Shown: positions 31,501 through 39,562 of the stretch, in pieces
Numbering within the stretch: the first letter of the stretch is position 1
How the letters are laid out: each line of letters starts with the position of its first letter
NCBI GenBank assembly: GCA_021401465.1
Contig: JADDMT010000058.1
Coordinates: 1 to 64,000, forward strand
Source: Teratosphaeria epicoccoides
Lineage: Eukaryota > Ascomycota > Dothideomycetes > Mycosphaerellales > Teratosphaeriaceae
Direction: 5' to 3'
DNA length: 64,000 nt
Position numbers and translations under genes: made by a program
Notes under the pieces: model-generated
What the model saw: the letters and a program-made list of their open reading frames with translations, nothing else
What the model was told of the DNA's origin: nothing
Databases searched by the model: none

Positions 31501-34367
31501 ACAGCGGTATGTGCCCCTTGGTGTCCAGTAACGATCAGCGCACCACTTGGCTGCTGCGGATTCGTCGACGTAAGTGAGCCCGGCCTTAGCATGCGCCAAA
31601 GACTGCCCATGATTTCTTCCATCCATGGCTGCATGATAGGGTCCAGATAGTCCGCAGTGAGGTTATCTACACACAACTCAAGAGTCCGCAGACCTTGCGC
31701 CGTGAGCTCCGAAGAGCCTGCGCTTCCGGACCTGATATCATTGGAACCAGCCGCGCCGCGAGACTCGGAAGGGTTGGTGCGCTCACCAGATCGGAGAGCG
31801 ACAGTGAGCGGCCGCATGAGATAGGCCAGGTGAGGAAGGAGGTGGCTGAGTCTAGCAGGCACCGTCAAGGACAGCTCGACAAAAAGGTCTCGGGACGCTG
31901 CGTCCTTTGCGGCAGCCAGCTGAGTGTTCAGGACCTCTAGCAGCATCTCCAAAAGAGGCAATATCTCTTTGTACAGGTGCTCGAACCGGCCACCTCCGAT
32001 AGAGCGAAACAAGCTCCGAAGCAGCAGGAAGTAATTTGTTGGCTCTTCGGCTGTCACGCTCATCTCGATGCTCCTCGTGATCAACTCCCGAACATGCGGG
32101 AGCAACACCGACTCGTTATGCTGGCTGAATAGAGTAACGGCCATGAAGCTGAGCTTGAACAGGCGAAGCAAGACATTCGTCTTTGCAGTATCCTTCTCTC
32201 CTATCTCTTCGAGCTTCGACATCAGGAAGCGAAGCAGCATGCCACAAAAGGCAGGACTAGTGGCCTCGGAGGCAAGCAGGAACTGAGGGATGTGCAGAAG
32301 AGCATTGTGCTTGAAGGACTGCTCGTACAAGAACTCAATGCCGGAATCACCGACTCCTGGGTGATCTGGCACAGACGTGCGCGAGGTGAAGATTTCGTGG
32401 AAGGTCGCAGGGTCCAGATGATGGAAGATTGTAGCAAATGTCTCGAGCAGATCTTTTTCTACTTTGCTGCTCGCGGTCGATGAGGCCAGGCTTTGATTTG
32501 ATGCGGGGTCAAGGTTGTCGTTCTCTTTCGACTGGTCGAGAAGTGCGTAGTACTGAAAGCACTTTGCGCCTTCGCGGAACAGCTTGATCAGGATCTCAAC
32601 CTCCTCAGCCTCGAACCCGTACGAAAGGTCAGCCCAATTGGGTGGAGCATTGGCTTGGTCGATTTCGTCTTTGATCTTCTGTGGATTGGTGTTCTTGAGG
32701 ATGAAGAAGAATGACTTCAGCCCATGCAGCAGATTGCGGAACAGGAATTGGTTCTCCGTCACAGCATCATTTTGGCGATCCCGCGCGTTCAATGCTTTGA
32801 TTGGCATGGCCGAGAACAAGTCTGTTTGATCCCAGTCCGGCTTCTGCTCTTGGTGTGCAAGGAAGTTCTCCGGAACTGCATCAAGACCAGATCCAGCCTC
32901 CATCTGTTGACGCGCCAGTTTGACAGCGTTCGGATACGCTCTGTTCATAGCTGCGAACTTGTCTGCAATGCCGCTCAAGACCGTCATCATGAGGAACCTT
33001 GCATCCTTCTTGTTCTCCACCTTCGACATGCACTCTGCCATGTTCAAAAGCAGCTTCGCGGACATCGTCTGATAACTGGTTCCAGGCACCTCAACTCCAT
33101 CATCGCCTGCAAGGTGGCCGACGTAGACAGTGACGACTCTGTGGATCTGGTCGGGGCTGAGTTGCTCGCGCACGTGATGGATCAAATCTGCGAGCATAGT
33201 ATACGCAAGCGGCCTCAACGAGACATCGGCGGTAAGACTGTCGCCAACCAACGTCCTCGCATCGAGCAGCGAAAGGATCGATGGCAGATAGACAGATCTG
33301 AAGTTGAAATTGATAATATGTCGGATGGCAACAAGAAGCTCCTTCCTGGTCGCAGTGTGCGATCGTGGTACATCGCGTAACAGACGTACAGTCAGATCTG
33401 GCAGGTGGCTGAGGAACTCAGTCAAGGAGCTCTGGTAGGCTCGCAGCAGGTACGCCAGGAAGCTCATTGTCTTGACCTGAGCAGTAACCAGATCCCCAAA
33501 CGCAGCAGTCTGACCTTTTAGTTTGATTTCTTTGGCGATACCGGTAAATATGTCTCCCCTGGATTCAGCCTCCTCATGAGCACGCTTCTGCGGACCAGCT
33601 TGCAACATCAAGGTGCTCTTGATCTTTGGTGTGAACTTGCCGACATTTTTGGGAGCTAGCGATCGGTGTGCCTGGAAGATAGAGACCACTATTATGGGAC
33701 ATTCTGCCACAACCTTGAAGCTCTGCATGCCCTTCGCAAGCTGCCGTGTCGTCTGCTGGTCCGCCGATGGATCGGAACCGATCGATTGGGTGCTGGAGCT
33801 CACGGGTGATCCAGGAGTAGCCACAGCACCAGGAGTGCCAGGCGCATTCGCAGCCGCCGTTGCCGATGTTGGTGAATCAAAGGCATCCTTGACGGTCTGC
33901 TCCATGCCTTCGAAGATTTCCAGGATCAGCTCCAGGAACGGTTGTGCCTTTTCTGCGACCGTCGGCGACTTGGCAAAGTATCTGCAGAAGTCCATGACAA
34001 CCTTGAGGCACAATACAGCATTCTCCTCGTTCTCGACCTTGACTAATCCCAAGCATGTTTCCACAATCTTGTCTGCATGAGGCTCAATGTCGCTGTTGTC
34101 GGCGCTGGCTAGTGGCAAACGATGCAGTATCTCTAGAATGGTCGACCGTACCTTCTGCTCCGGCGAGGTGGAGATGAAGACAGGTGATCCTGCGAGTATC
34201 TGAAGGAAAAGTGGAATGAATTTCTGGAGGAACGGGCCATAGCTGGAGCCTGAACACCAGTTGTCGAGCCCGTCGCGCAGCTCAGTCAAGTGCTGTGCCT
34301 TGCTTTTGGGATCGCCAGAGGCATCTTGGAGCTTTGCCTCGTACTCTTCCAGACTGCGGGCGGCCAT
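22596..34367 (-). CDS. TRA1: Tra1, pseudokinase subunit of SAGA and NuA4 histone acetyltransferases, 3923 aa
   Basis: The giant PIKK-family scaffold that binds activators and recruits SAGA and NuA4 to promoters in the nucleus. The N-terminal two thirds is HEAT-repeat solenoid, followed by a FAT region (about 2650-3220), a low-complexity Ser/Thr/Glu insert (about 3280-3345), a PI3K-like domain with the block FLPNVDLVRGVAGCHRRLKIRGHDGS, and a C-terminal FATC ending in DLLWMPWL as in Tra1/TRRAP. The kinase-like region lacks the usual catalytic residues in this family, so it is a pseudokinase. The whole gene is one open frame of 11.8 kb with no visible intron. The ATG at 34367 opens a conserved-looking start. 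Length agrees with yeast (3744 aa) and filamentous fungal orthologues. Confidence 0.97.
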   Translation of the reverse strand: MAARSLEEYEAKLQDASGDPKSKAQHLTELRDGLDNWCSGSSYGPFLQKFIPLFLQILAGSPVFISTSPEQKVRSTILEILHRLPLASADNSDIEPHADKIVETCLGLVKVENEENAVLCLKVVMDFCRYFAKSPTVAEKAQPFLELILEIFEGMEQTVKDAFDSPTSATAAANAPGTPGAVATPGSPVSSSTQSIGSDPSADQQTTRQLAKGMQSFKVVAECPIIVVSIFQAHRSLAPKNVGKFTPKIKSTLMLQAGPQKRAHEEAESRGDIFTGIAKEIKLKGQTAAFGDLVTAQVKTMSFLAYLLRAYQSSLTEFLSHLPDLTVRLLRDVPRSHTATRKELLVAIRHIINFNFRSVYLPSILSLLDARTLVGDSLTADVSLRPLAYTMLADLIHHVREQLSPDQIHRVVTVYVGHLAGDDGVEVPGTSYQTMSAKLLLNMAECMSKVENKKDARFLMMTVLSGIADKFAAMNRAYPNAVKLARQQMEAGSGLDAVPENFLAHQEQKPDWDQTDLFSAMPIKALNARDRQNDAVTENQFLFRNLLHGLKSFFFILKNTNPQKIKDEIDQANAPPNWADLSYGFEAEEVEILIKLFREGAKCFQYYALLDQSKENDNLDPASNQSLASSTASSKVEKDLLETFATIFHHLDPATFHEIFTSRTSVPDHPGVGDSGIEFLYEQSFKHNALLHIPQFLLASEATSPAFCGMLLRFLMSKLEEIGEKDTAKTNVLLRLFKLSFMAVTLFSQHNESVLLPHVRELITRSIEMSVTAEEPTNYFLLLRSLFRSIGGGRFEHLYKEILPLLEMLLEVLNTQLAAAKDAASRDLFVELSLTVPARLSHLLPHLAYLMRPLTVALRSGERTNPSESRGAAGSNDIRSGSAGSSELTAQGLRTLELCVDNLTADYLDPIMQPWMEEIMGSLWRMLRPGSLTSTNPQQPSGALIVTGHQGAHTAVRILGKLGGRNRRFLTGPPELDWRGYADDDASVDVRLIGAVSNAGERAMPARLGIETAVERLWEPVPKADKAKKSDEHYKRQAYKLVTSHVKLLIGFDDLPSDFARLVRLQANDLADKKFDTGIDLFSVSERQKSSVKRDTQQATLLKLLRALMYTAGTSEILKDESARFLQGIYRHFILVELSVALAREKHKKRAFDARSGEGPVYVETALLADAICDSLASDLPEVRNVAVNAMQNCFKIAVTIFGGSQERAEMLPFFHKLAECCVHACYEEEWFTKSAGATGIGVLISRNKFGFTDSWITETNLTGFNRLLDLLRGLLYVIKDMPQDLPAGIRVQAKDAIVELVNRFGSSDLAKEGDLKKKLEDKTDQLHQIANRLIAEVSHMNRHVREAAQVALKTLGDAVAMPIHELVNPVKDVLIQPIFNKPLRALPFAAQIGYIDAINFLLDMENDVLTFGDELNRLLFETLALVDADDEALAQKPYEYRTAESIVRLRVAGLKLLTTAIRFPGFTGGQQQQQSQPAGTPGSNTGSQGTPQQTTGGQHRARVISIFFKSLYSKNKEVATAANAGLKIVLAATQKLPKDLLQNGLRPILMNVQDPRKLSVEGLEGLRTLLQLLTNYFKVEIGTRLLDHMRQIADPQTLQKVSFGLIETQPKMKVVSGIFSVFHLLPSAAVSFLSELVDRVLALEASTRRTRSSPFREPLMLFLNHYPKEAWEHFASHLKDAAKGRFFAQVLAHPESGALRAHIVDQPDEFIAAFSSDSLNAEEKAQAQVNAIHAAESICSFSDVGKKLVARGSVRSGLIRAGKNVQSMKEERSLPHVLRLAAVQSSEQIMRVLVVYMENNLDDLDTLFSVLDLCTNGDLQTSPPLFSFLYKQVITSEDVEFQRRIMNRCIDVFTEKATTQKLKWFAFHNVMNPIMANDVMRSWDQLFQPDNRGTALLNKAMTDAIHNKLWKPQSVADISDDGTQGVDHSRMELLQASAFLVKYHHNMLQDARKDLIKFGWNYIRLEDHINKYGAYASIAYFIAHYETPPKIAMQVYNTLLRAHQAEGKNLVMQSLEILEPVLKKRLGGPDGRQSVWARLPRKILTEEVGNIPQLTSIYHFLVRHPDLFYQAREGFATVMITTISKVAQLPSPSAEARRLALNIFNVIWQWEEKTVQEQGALAGADSPSAHDSSSPENGKKGAVANPALRLALIKYMVQFIAVLPERFPVSKTQEELRNQLPMGQRPSVETVTKTLDLLYKLLSPPYWNDLDIDAMFPKVTEQILCADHKAEEKLEVWTMRMVNVIQILKILVNSRSNEWIIARLPQLQKLLTKPLKSDSIEVQLALHNADMPDAASPKLPPLAQRILDAIPVSQAEDELPDADSPTEEFTTFLTNSAGESLNNGSHMAGVNLLWIMAQRKPEDVDQHIPALLKTLQTKLAKDHINAHMPPQALAAQGIPPTSQPSPQEIETTTNLIIKVIEMLSARISTLGEQRRPYLSVLASLVERSHNNALCEKILAQVETWVFNPTEPVPTLKEKTAVLQKMLLFEHRPDLRLYGKFMDLVIRIYEDPKILRSELAVRMEHAFLIGLRSPDIEMRSRFMTIFDRALSRSTSNRFFKLISEQQWDILGDSFWLSQIIQLMFGTIDQNTTLHLHSEDFKCLPVSKLYSTYSGDPRAADVMLDNAFEGIINGERHFMSDVGSVRARDLLVPLADLQHTDNQLAHDIWVAYFPMCWSTLSKDDREDIEQGLINLLTKDFHQRQVDKRPNCVASLLEGIARAKPICKFPPHVMKFMAKQYDAWYVAASFMEDLAMKPVIETSTVRESNLDALVEVYAQLEEADLFYGTWRRRAQFVETNAALSYEQNGIWDKAQNMYEQAQIKARTGSLPFSQGEYMLWEDQWVLCAQKLQQWEILEDFAKHENINDLFLESVWRSFEKWSDLKQLEQFDSVIKAVSDAPTPRRMFFQAFSALLKLHHAKDAQSQSVFQNIVDENIQLSIKNWHKLPKHITNAHFGLLQNFQQLVELHDASIICQSLAQTNAGNLDVKSQELKVLLSTWRDRLPNLWDDINAWQELVTWRQHIFSLINQTYLGLLPQTNTNQTGNSYAYRGYHETAWIINRFAHVARKHQMPDVCITQLSKIYTLPNIEIQEAFLKLREQAKCHYQNRSELTSGLDVINNTNLNYFGQQQKAEFYTLKGMFLSRLNQKEEAHDAFGTALFFDIKAPKAWAEWGRYSDYLFKEEPTNLDLAGNAISCYLEASGQYKSAKSRKLLSRILWLLSLDNAEGTLAKVYAKFQGEHPWWYWVTFIPQLLNNLSRSEGEANVAHQILTNLAKTYPQALHFQLRTSHEDMQVIRRNQAMKEQREKAAREAKLKGDSIKTESPSARPDSQSGTSRPGTAAGGDTQMTNGTSDETPEKDAAAEESKEDAPKPKKPWEHTEALVITLRTAFPLLYASMEAMVDQIQKHFKCPPDEDAYRLIVALLNDALSYVGRTPNAATTDSKLPPQTEANITRFAESILPPHIRKNFEQDFVAKKPTMLEYIQKLRKWRDKLAERLDRRPTTFHLAETTHLSGFRFVWFDEVEVPGQYLQHKDKNQDFVRIERFLPNVDLVRGVAGCHRRLKIRGHDGSIHPFAIQHPAPRHSRREERILQLFRIFNSTLAKKKESRRRNLQFHLPVMVPLSPQIRMIQDDISYITLQGVYDDYCRRNELDKDEPTIFTMERLRGLSPQKQDQYTNVRMEALNHVQQRMVPKDVARQYFAASYPSFDAFWLFRRQFSYQLAALTYITWTMHMTTRYPNKMSIARRNGNVWGSELLPYMSTTRPYFSNPEPVPFRLTPNLQVLMGPIHTEGIFTCALMAIARCLTSDSSYATTNGSGAEGANASTPAAGPLQNTNCELEHHLSIFIRDEMSYWYTTSHRQSIKENELRENVQRNADAIVNKALVIAREPAAGNLPANQSVLDLVAKATNPEKLCQTDLLWMPWL

Positions 34368-34695
34368 ATCGGCCCCGCAGACGTGGTATGATCTCTTCAG
34401 AATAGTTGTTCGTTGTTTCCTATTGGCGTCAAGTCATCTCCCGTCGCGACAGGCGCCCAACCACCGAATCGATCGTGGCTGGCTGGTAGTAACGTGAGTC
34501 GAACGAGGTCGGCAGTGAGCAGAGCCTGGTCATCCGGTCTGATCGGATGGTTGGCTGCAGGTGCGACAATGATGCGAGTCGCGTGCTTGCGATTGCGTTT
34601 TCTTTTTGCACATTCGTTGATATGGAAAGGAATCTGTGATGTGGTATCAGCAGCTGCCAACACAGTCAAGTGCTACAGCAGGTGTCGGAGTGAGT
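34368..34695. promoter_or_regulatory. TRA1 upstream region
   Basis: 328 bp upstream of the TRA1 start, bounded by a TG microsatellite. No clear TATA box is seen, as expected for a housekeeping gene. No separate gene is present. Confidence 0.45.
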
Positions 34696-34700
34696 GGTGT

Positions 34701-34732
<32 letters not shown>

Positions 34733-34751
34733 ATGAGTGTGTGTGTGTGTA

Positions 34752-34815
<64 letters not shown>

Positions 34816-34880
34816 TGTGTATGTGTGTGTGTATGTGTGTGTGTATGTGTGTGTGTATGAGTGTGTGTATGAGTGTGTGT
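34696..34880 (+). repeat. TG/TATG microsatellite, about 185 bp
   Basis: Long runs of GT are interrupted at intervals by TATG or TATGAG, giving a higher-order pattern of about 12 bp (GTGTGTGTGTAT) in the right half. It lies about 330-510 bp upstream of TRA1. Reading frames through it encode only Cys-Val repeats and are not genes. Confidence 0.95.
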
Positions 34881-35253
34881 AGAGATGTGTGATGTGGGAG
34901 GATGTAGTTCTACTGGATCATATCAAGCCGAGTTCTCTCTCAAGAATCGCCAGCGGCGGGCGCGGGCATGCTCGACACCGCTGATCTACTGCCTATCTTG
35001 GTAAGCGCTGGTCTTTCGGCCCGCTCCGGAAGGCAGGAGCCGAGGCGGCGTTGCTCCGTGCTCGTTGACGATCACGATTCATCACCAGTCGCGCCTCTGT
35101 CACTTTGGTTCTTTCATTTTTGACCTGAACAAGATGACCGTCTCATGGTCTAGGAGACAGAATCATGGCGCGGCAATGCATACTCAAGCCCCATGCAGTG
35201 CTTCCAGTCCAACCATTTCTATACCTGCTCTCTTCCTCCCTGTGGGTGTCTAA
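34881..35253. other. Intergenic; no gene seen
   Basis: 373 bp between the microsatellite and the CorA-like remnant. Parts could be an eroded 5' section of that remnant, but no conserved segment is recognisable. Confidence 0.4.
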
Positions 35254-35774
35254 ACTATCGAATGGAACTCATTCAAGACAGTACGACGACCCAGCGAAGC
35301 CATCAACGTCGAGCTTCACGAGATGCGCGAAGACCTCCGTGAGCTTCGCTCTTCTGTGACAAAGACCCTCGCATATATGCCTGCAGGCCTGGCCGGTTAC
35401 TATGACCAGTTTCCAAAGATTGCCACGAGGCACCAGCAAACGCACCTGTCGCCCATAGCCAATCATCAGCGCGTTCTCGACGAGGCCGAAAAATTGAACA
35501 CCCTTCTCAGGAGACTTTCCAGCTTCCCATGAACTCTCTCAACATCCGCGACAGCGCAATCAGCATCCAGCAATCTCGACGCGCCACACTGGTCACATGG
35601 CTCGCATTAATCTACGTACCCCTTTCCTTCGTCACGAGCATTTTCGGCATGAACATCGAGGAGATCAACGGCTCGCCATTATCCATTTGGGTTTGCTTCG
35701 TGACGCTTTCAGAGGCAGTAGCTACTACCGCGCTCGTATTTCTGGCATACTATTCTTGCGAGCGCGGCGTATGA
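35254..35774 (+). pseudogene. CorA-like Mg2+ transporter, C-terminal fragment with frameshift
   Basis: The fragment encodes the C-terminal part of a CorA family divalent-cation channel. A helical stretch (about 35254-35520, HEMREDLRELRSSVTK...) changes frame near 35520-35530 into a second segment with transmembrane helix 1 and the diagnostic GMN motif (YVPLSFVTSIFGMNIEE), a short loop and helix 2, ending with a stop at 35772. The large N-terminal cytosolic domain is missing or unrecognisable, and a TAA at 35251 closes the frame upstream. I read it as a pseudogene or truncated duplicate. A missed intron at the frame change is possible, but no convincing donor-acceptor pair is visible. Confidence 0.65.
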
Positions 35775-36357
35775 GAGAGTTTGCTGCGGCTGCCCAGCAC
35801 GAGGAAGGCAATTTCCCCGAGGCACATCGCAGCAGAGCCGCACGCACGGTCTGAGCGATTCGTCCAGAGTCCTGCCGCGACGATGGCATAGGTTGCGTGG
35901 TCAGTGCCCAGAAGCGGTACACGACCGGCTCCCGGACGTTATGCGCTGTCATGGCTTGGCCTCTGATCAAAGTATTTGAGGCGTCCGATGGTCTCCCTGA
36001 CTCAGACTAATGATCACTCTGAACGGGCTTGAACGCCATGCCGAGGACATTTTGATGCTTTCAAGATAAGATTTGAGGCGCTTCGACTGCACAATTGACT
36101 TCTGTTCTACATGTCAACTGATCTCGTTCTCTGCTGGTTTGCCGCGACTCATCCATGCCATCCACTGGCACACAGCAAGCTATCCACGCAGCGTTTCAAT
36201 GGCGGGTGCGGCATTTTCTGTATACAAACACCGCTGCGCCGTCACTGCCACAATACTCATACATCCCTCCCGAAGCCTAGGTCCTCCTGACACGGCGAGA
36301 GCGTGCGCATCAACCGCCGACACTGCCCTACCGCCGCACAACTACTAACACAACCCT
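35775..36357. other. Intergenic; no gene seen
   Basis: 583 bp between the CorA remnant and the 3' end of the SF3a60 gene. Short frames only. Confidence 0.5.
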
Positions 36358-37902
36358 TCACAACAACCCAGCATTCTTCAAATCATTCCACACGACCTTC
36401 GGCATAACATTCCCCTGGCTATCCTCCATCTCCTCCATCGCATCACCGCCGCCCCTCTTCTCCTTCTCCAACCCACGATCCCTCTGTATTTTCTCCCACA
36501 AGCGCTCTGCCTCTTCGATCCCAGTGATCTCTCTGAACAGACCCGTGTTGGTGATGCCCAAGCACTTGAGTCCATAAATATGCCTCTGCTCCGAGAAATG
36601 CTTCTCAAACGCCCGTCTGCCCATGTACACATAATTCCCGCATATCTCGCACGGGAACTCGACGCCGAGACCATGCAGCTTGTAGAGCCAGAAGGGGATT
36701 GGTTTGCCGTCCCAGGCTAGTGGGAGCTTGAGGGGGTTGTAGACTTTTTCGTCGCCGTCGGCTTCATCGTCGTCGTCGTCCCGTCCGTTTCTGCCGTTGC
36801 CGCTGGAGACGACGGCTTGGTTTTCGGCGTATAAGGCCGCAAGTTCTTGTTGGCGTTCGCGGTCTGTCATGCCTTGTTTTCGCTCGACGTTGACGCGCGT
36901 GTCTTCGCGTTCGGTTTTCATGGCCGACGCGAGCTTGCGGGTGCGGTGTTCGCGCTCGGCTACCGCGCGTTCTTGTGTGCGTTTCGCAACGGGTTGAGCG
37001 CGAGTGGTGGCGGGAGCAGAGTCGCCGTCTTGTTGGCGGGATTCTGCATTCCGCATGTGTTTTTTGCCGGTCAAGTGTGCTTTGTAGATGTTGTCGTTCT
37101 TGAATTCTTTTTGGCAGTCGGCGCACCAGACGCCTGCGCCTGCGCCTTCTGTTGCCGGGCCATTGGACGCTGATGTGCCGTTTGTTCGTGATGATGAAGA
37201 CGACCAGCCTGGGAATTTGTCTTGATCCCACAGCAGCACGAATTCCTGGTCGAAGGTCTTGAAGAGTCTGTCCAGATCTTCGAGCGGCTTCGTCCTCCTC
37301 ATGAAGCTCTCGAGGTACTGTGATAAGCTGCCCACGTATGAGAAGTATTGATCCGTCATCTTGTCGTCCTTCTTGATCGTGCACTGCGGTGGCGTGAAGT
37401 GATCGAATATGTCCAGGTATTGTAGGTATGTCAGCTTCCTGACTCCCTTCACGCCCGGCAAATTCAGATACTCTTCATGCAGCATGGTCAGGTCGAAGTA
37501 TCTGCCGTAGCCCTCCTCGCCTGTGAACATGCCATCAATGTCGCCGGCGAAGGTTTTGACATCATCTGTCCTTTTGTATGCTCTTTCCAGATTCTCGACT
37601 GGCTCGTTCGGATATCGCTTATGGAAGTCCTTTATGCCGGCCAGCTGCTTGTAGAACTCCTCGAATGGGTCACCGGTGCTTATTGACTGCACCTCTTGTA
37701 ATCGCTCATCTTGCTTGGTGTTGTAGATCTCTAGTGCTTTGGTCGACTGATTCTGTATGCGCTCGAGGAAGTTTGCGACTTCATGATCTCGCACGAGCCG
37801 TTGGCGAATGTGCTTTGGCTCGTCGATGACTCGGTCTGCAATGCCTTGTTCTAATCGCTCGATGTCCTCGTGCAGATACCGTAGGTCCTCGAAGATCGGC
37901 AT
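36358..37902 (-). CDS. PRP9: Splicing factor SF3a60 / Prp9, 514 aa
   Basis: A subunit of the SF3a complex of the U2 snRNP, needed for pre-spliceosome assembly. The N-terminus (MPIFEDLRYLHEDIERLEQGIADR) and the block at 135-200 (DLTMLHEEYLNLPGVKG...YLQYLDIFDHF) are characteristic of Prp9/SF3A3. A matrin-type C2H2 finger (C260, C263, H276, H282) is followed by an acidic/charged linker and a second, C-terminal finger (CEICGNYVYMGRRAFEKHFSEQRH), known to contact U2 snRNP components. Length matches human SF3A3 (501 aa) and S. pombe sap61. No intron is visible. It is transcribed divergently from FAL1, another RNA-processing gene. Confidence 0.95.
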   Translation of the reverse strand: MPIFEDLRYLHEDIERLEQGIADRVIDEPKHIRQRLVRDHEVANFLERIQNQSTKALEIYNTKQDERLQEVQSISTGDPFEEFYKQLAGIKDFHKRYPNEPVENLERAYKRTDDVKTFAGDIDGMFTGEEGYGRYFDLTMLHEEYLNLPGVKGVRKLTYLQYLDIFDHFTPPQCTIKKDDKMTDQYFSYVGSLSQYLESFMRRTKPLEDLDRLFKTFDQEFVLLWDQDKFPGWSSSSSRTNGTSASNGPATEGAGAGVWCADCQKEFKNDNIYKAHLTGKKHMRNAESRQQDGDSAPATTRAQPVAKRTQERAVAEREHRTRKLASAMKTEREDTRVNVERKQGMTDRERQQELAALYAENQAVVSSGNGRNGRDDDDDEADGDEKVYNPLKLPLAWDGKPIPFWLYKLHGLGVEFPCEICGNYVYMGRRAFEKHFSEQRHIYGLKCLGITNTGLFREITGIEEAERLWEKIQRDRGLEKEKRGGGDAMEEMEDSQGNVMPKVVWNDLKNAGLL

Positions 37903-38240
37903 CGTGTGTCCTCCGCTCCAACGCTGATCTCCGCCTCTCGGTCGTTTTACCGCTCACTGCTGATTAGACTTTGAGCTCAGAATCGACTAGTCCTGAGAGC
38001 AAAGATACGCAGTATCGGAGCACGGAAAATGCTATTGCAGGAAGAGAAGGCGTATATCTCCTTGACTGATTTCCGAGTCCTCACTTTGTCGCGAAGAGTT
38101 TAGAATTGCACATGCAAATGCTCGCGTGAATGACTCGCGTGCCGGCAAAGCTCGGTCCGCCAGCAGCACGGAATCTGAACCCATCGCAGCGCAATTCCTC
38201 CTGTCGCAAACACCAAAAAGAATAAACAGTACAAATCATC
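37903..38240. promoter_or_regulatory. Divergent promoter, SF3a60 / eIF4A-III
   Basis: 338 bp separate the two start codons, so the two RNA-processing genes must share or abut their promoters. No TATA box is obvious. Confidence 0.55.
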
Positions 38241-39562
38241 ATGGCGGACGAGGGCATCAATCGGGAGGAAGACTCCAGGATGGAGTTCAGCACCTCCAAA
38301 GAGGTCACCGTCGCCCCTAGTAAGTTCTCCACCCTCCTCCGCGACAGACCTGTACCATGCTAACGCATGACTCCAGCCTTCGAGGCAATGCACCTCAAGG
38401 AGAATCTCCTCCGCGGTATTTACGCCTACGGCTACGAATCTCCCTCGGCAGTCCAATCTAGGGCGATCGTCCAGATCTGCAAAGGTCGTGACACCATCGC
38501 CCAGGCCCAGTCCGGTACTGGTAAGACAGCCACATTCAGCATTAGCATCCTGCAAGTCATCGATACTGCCGTGCGCGAGACCCAAGCCCTCGTGCTCTCC
38601 CCTACTCGGGAGCTTGCGACACAGATCCAGTCTGTGCTTCTGGCGTTGGGAGACTACATGAACGTGCAGTGCCATGCGTGCATTGGCGGCACGAATGTTG
38701 GCGAGGATATCCGCAAGTTAGACTACGGCCAGCATGTGGTCTCTGGGACCCCGGGACGTGTAGCGGATATGATTCGGAGGAGAAACTTGCGGACGCGACA
38801 TATCAAGATGCTGGTTCTGGATGAAGCGGACGAGCTCCTCAACCGTGGATTTAGAGAGCAGATTTACGATGTCTACCGCTATCTGCCGCCTGCCACTCAA
38901 GTTGTCGTTGTCAGTGCAACGCTTCCCTACGATGTGCTGGACATGACCACCAAATTCATGACTGACCCTGTACGGATCTTAGTGAAGCGTGATGAATTGA
39001 CGCTGGAGGGTTTGAAGCAGTACTTCATTGCTGTAGAAAAGGAAGAGTGGAAGTTCGATACGCTTTGCGACTTGTACGATACCCTCACCATCACGCAAGC
39101 CGTTATTTTCTGCAACACGAGGAGGAAGGTGGACTGGTTGACCGACAAGATGCGCGACGCCAACTTCACCGTTTCGAGTATGCATGGCGAGATGCCGCAG
39201 AAGGAACGCGACAGCATAATGGGCGAGTTCAGGCAGGGGAACAGCAGAGTTTTGATCTCCACGGACGTGTGGGCGCGAGGCATTGATGTGCAGCAGGTAA
39301 GCGCATCACACCATGGACGCAAATTCGCGGTGGTAATGCTGATATGTATTGATGACAGGTCTCGCTGGTGATCAACTACGACCTGCCCTCTAACAGAGAG
39401 AATTACATCCACCGCATTGGCCGCTCAGGACGTTTCGGCCGCAAAGGCGTCGCCATCAACTTTGTCACGTCTGAGGATGTTCGCATTCTGCGCGACATCG
39501 AGCTGTATTACTCGACGCAGATCGACGAGATGCCGATGAACGTTGCGGATCTACTCTCTTAG
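38241..39562 (+). CDS. FAL1: DEAD-box RNA helicase eIF4A-III / Fal1, 400 aa, three exons
   Basis: An ATP-dependent RNA helicase, the core of the exon junction complex in most eukaryotes and needed for 18S rRNA maturation in yeast. Exons are 38241-38319, 38377-39296 and 39359-39562. Introns of 57 and 62 bp have GTAAGT/GTAAGC donors, with GCTAACG as the branch site in the first. Motifs occur in order: AQSGTGKT (Walker A), PTRELA, GG, TPGR, DEAD, SAT, then ARGID and HRIGRSGR of the second RecA domain. The short acidic N-terminus and the ending DEMPMNVADLLS are typical of eIF4A-III/Fal1. Length matches yeast Fal1 (399 aa) and human eIF4A3 (411). Confidence 0.95.

Noticed and set aside
34636..34882. 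Frames of Cys-Val repeats
   Set aside because: Pure translation of the TG microsatellite; no coding meaning.
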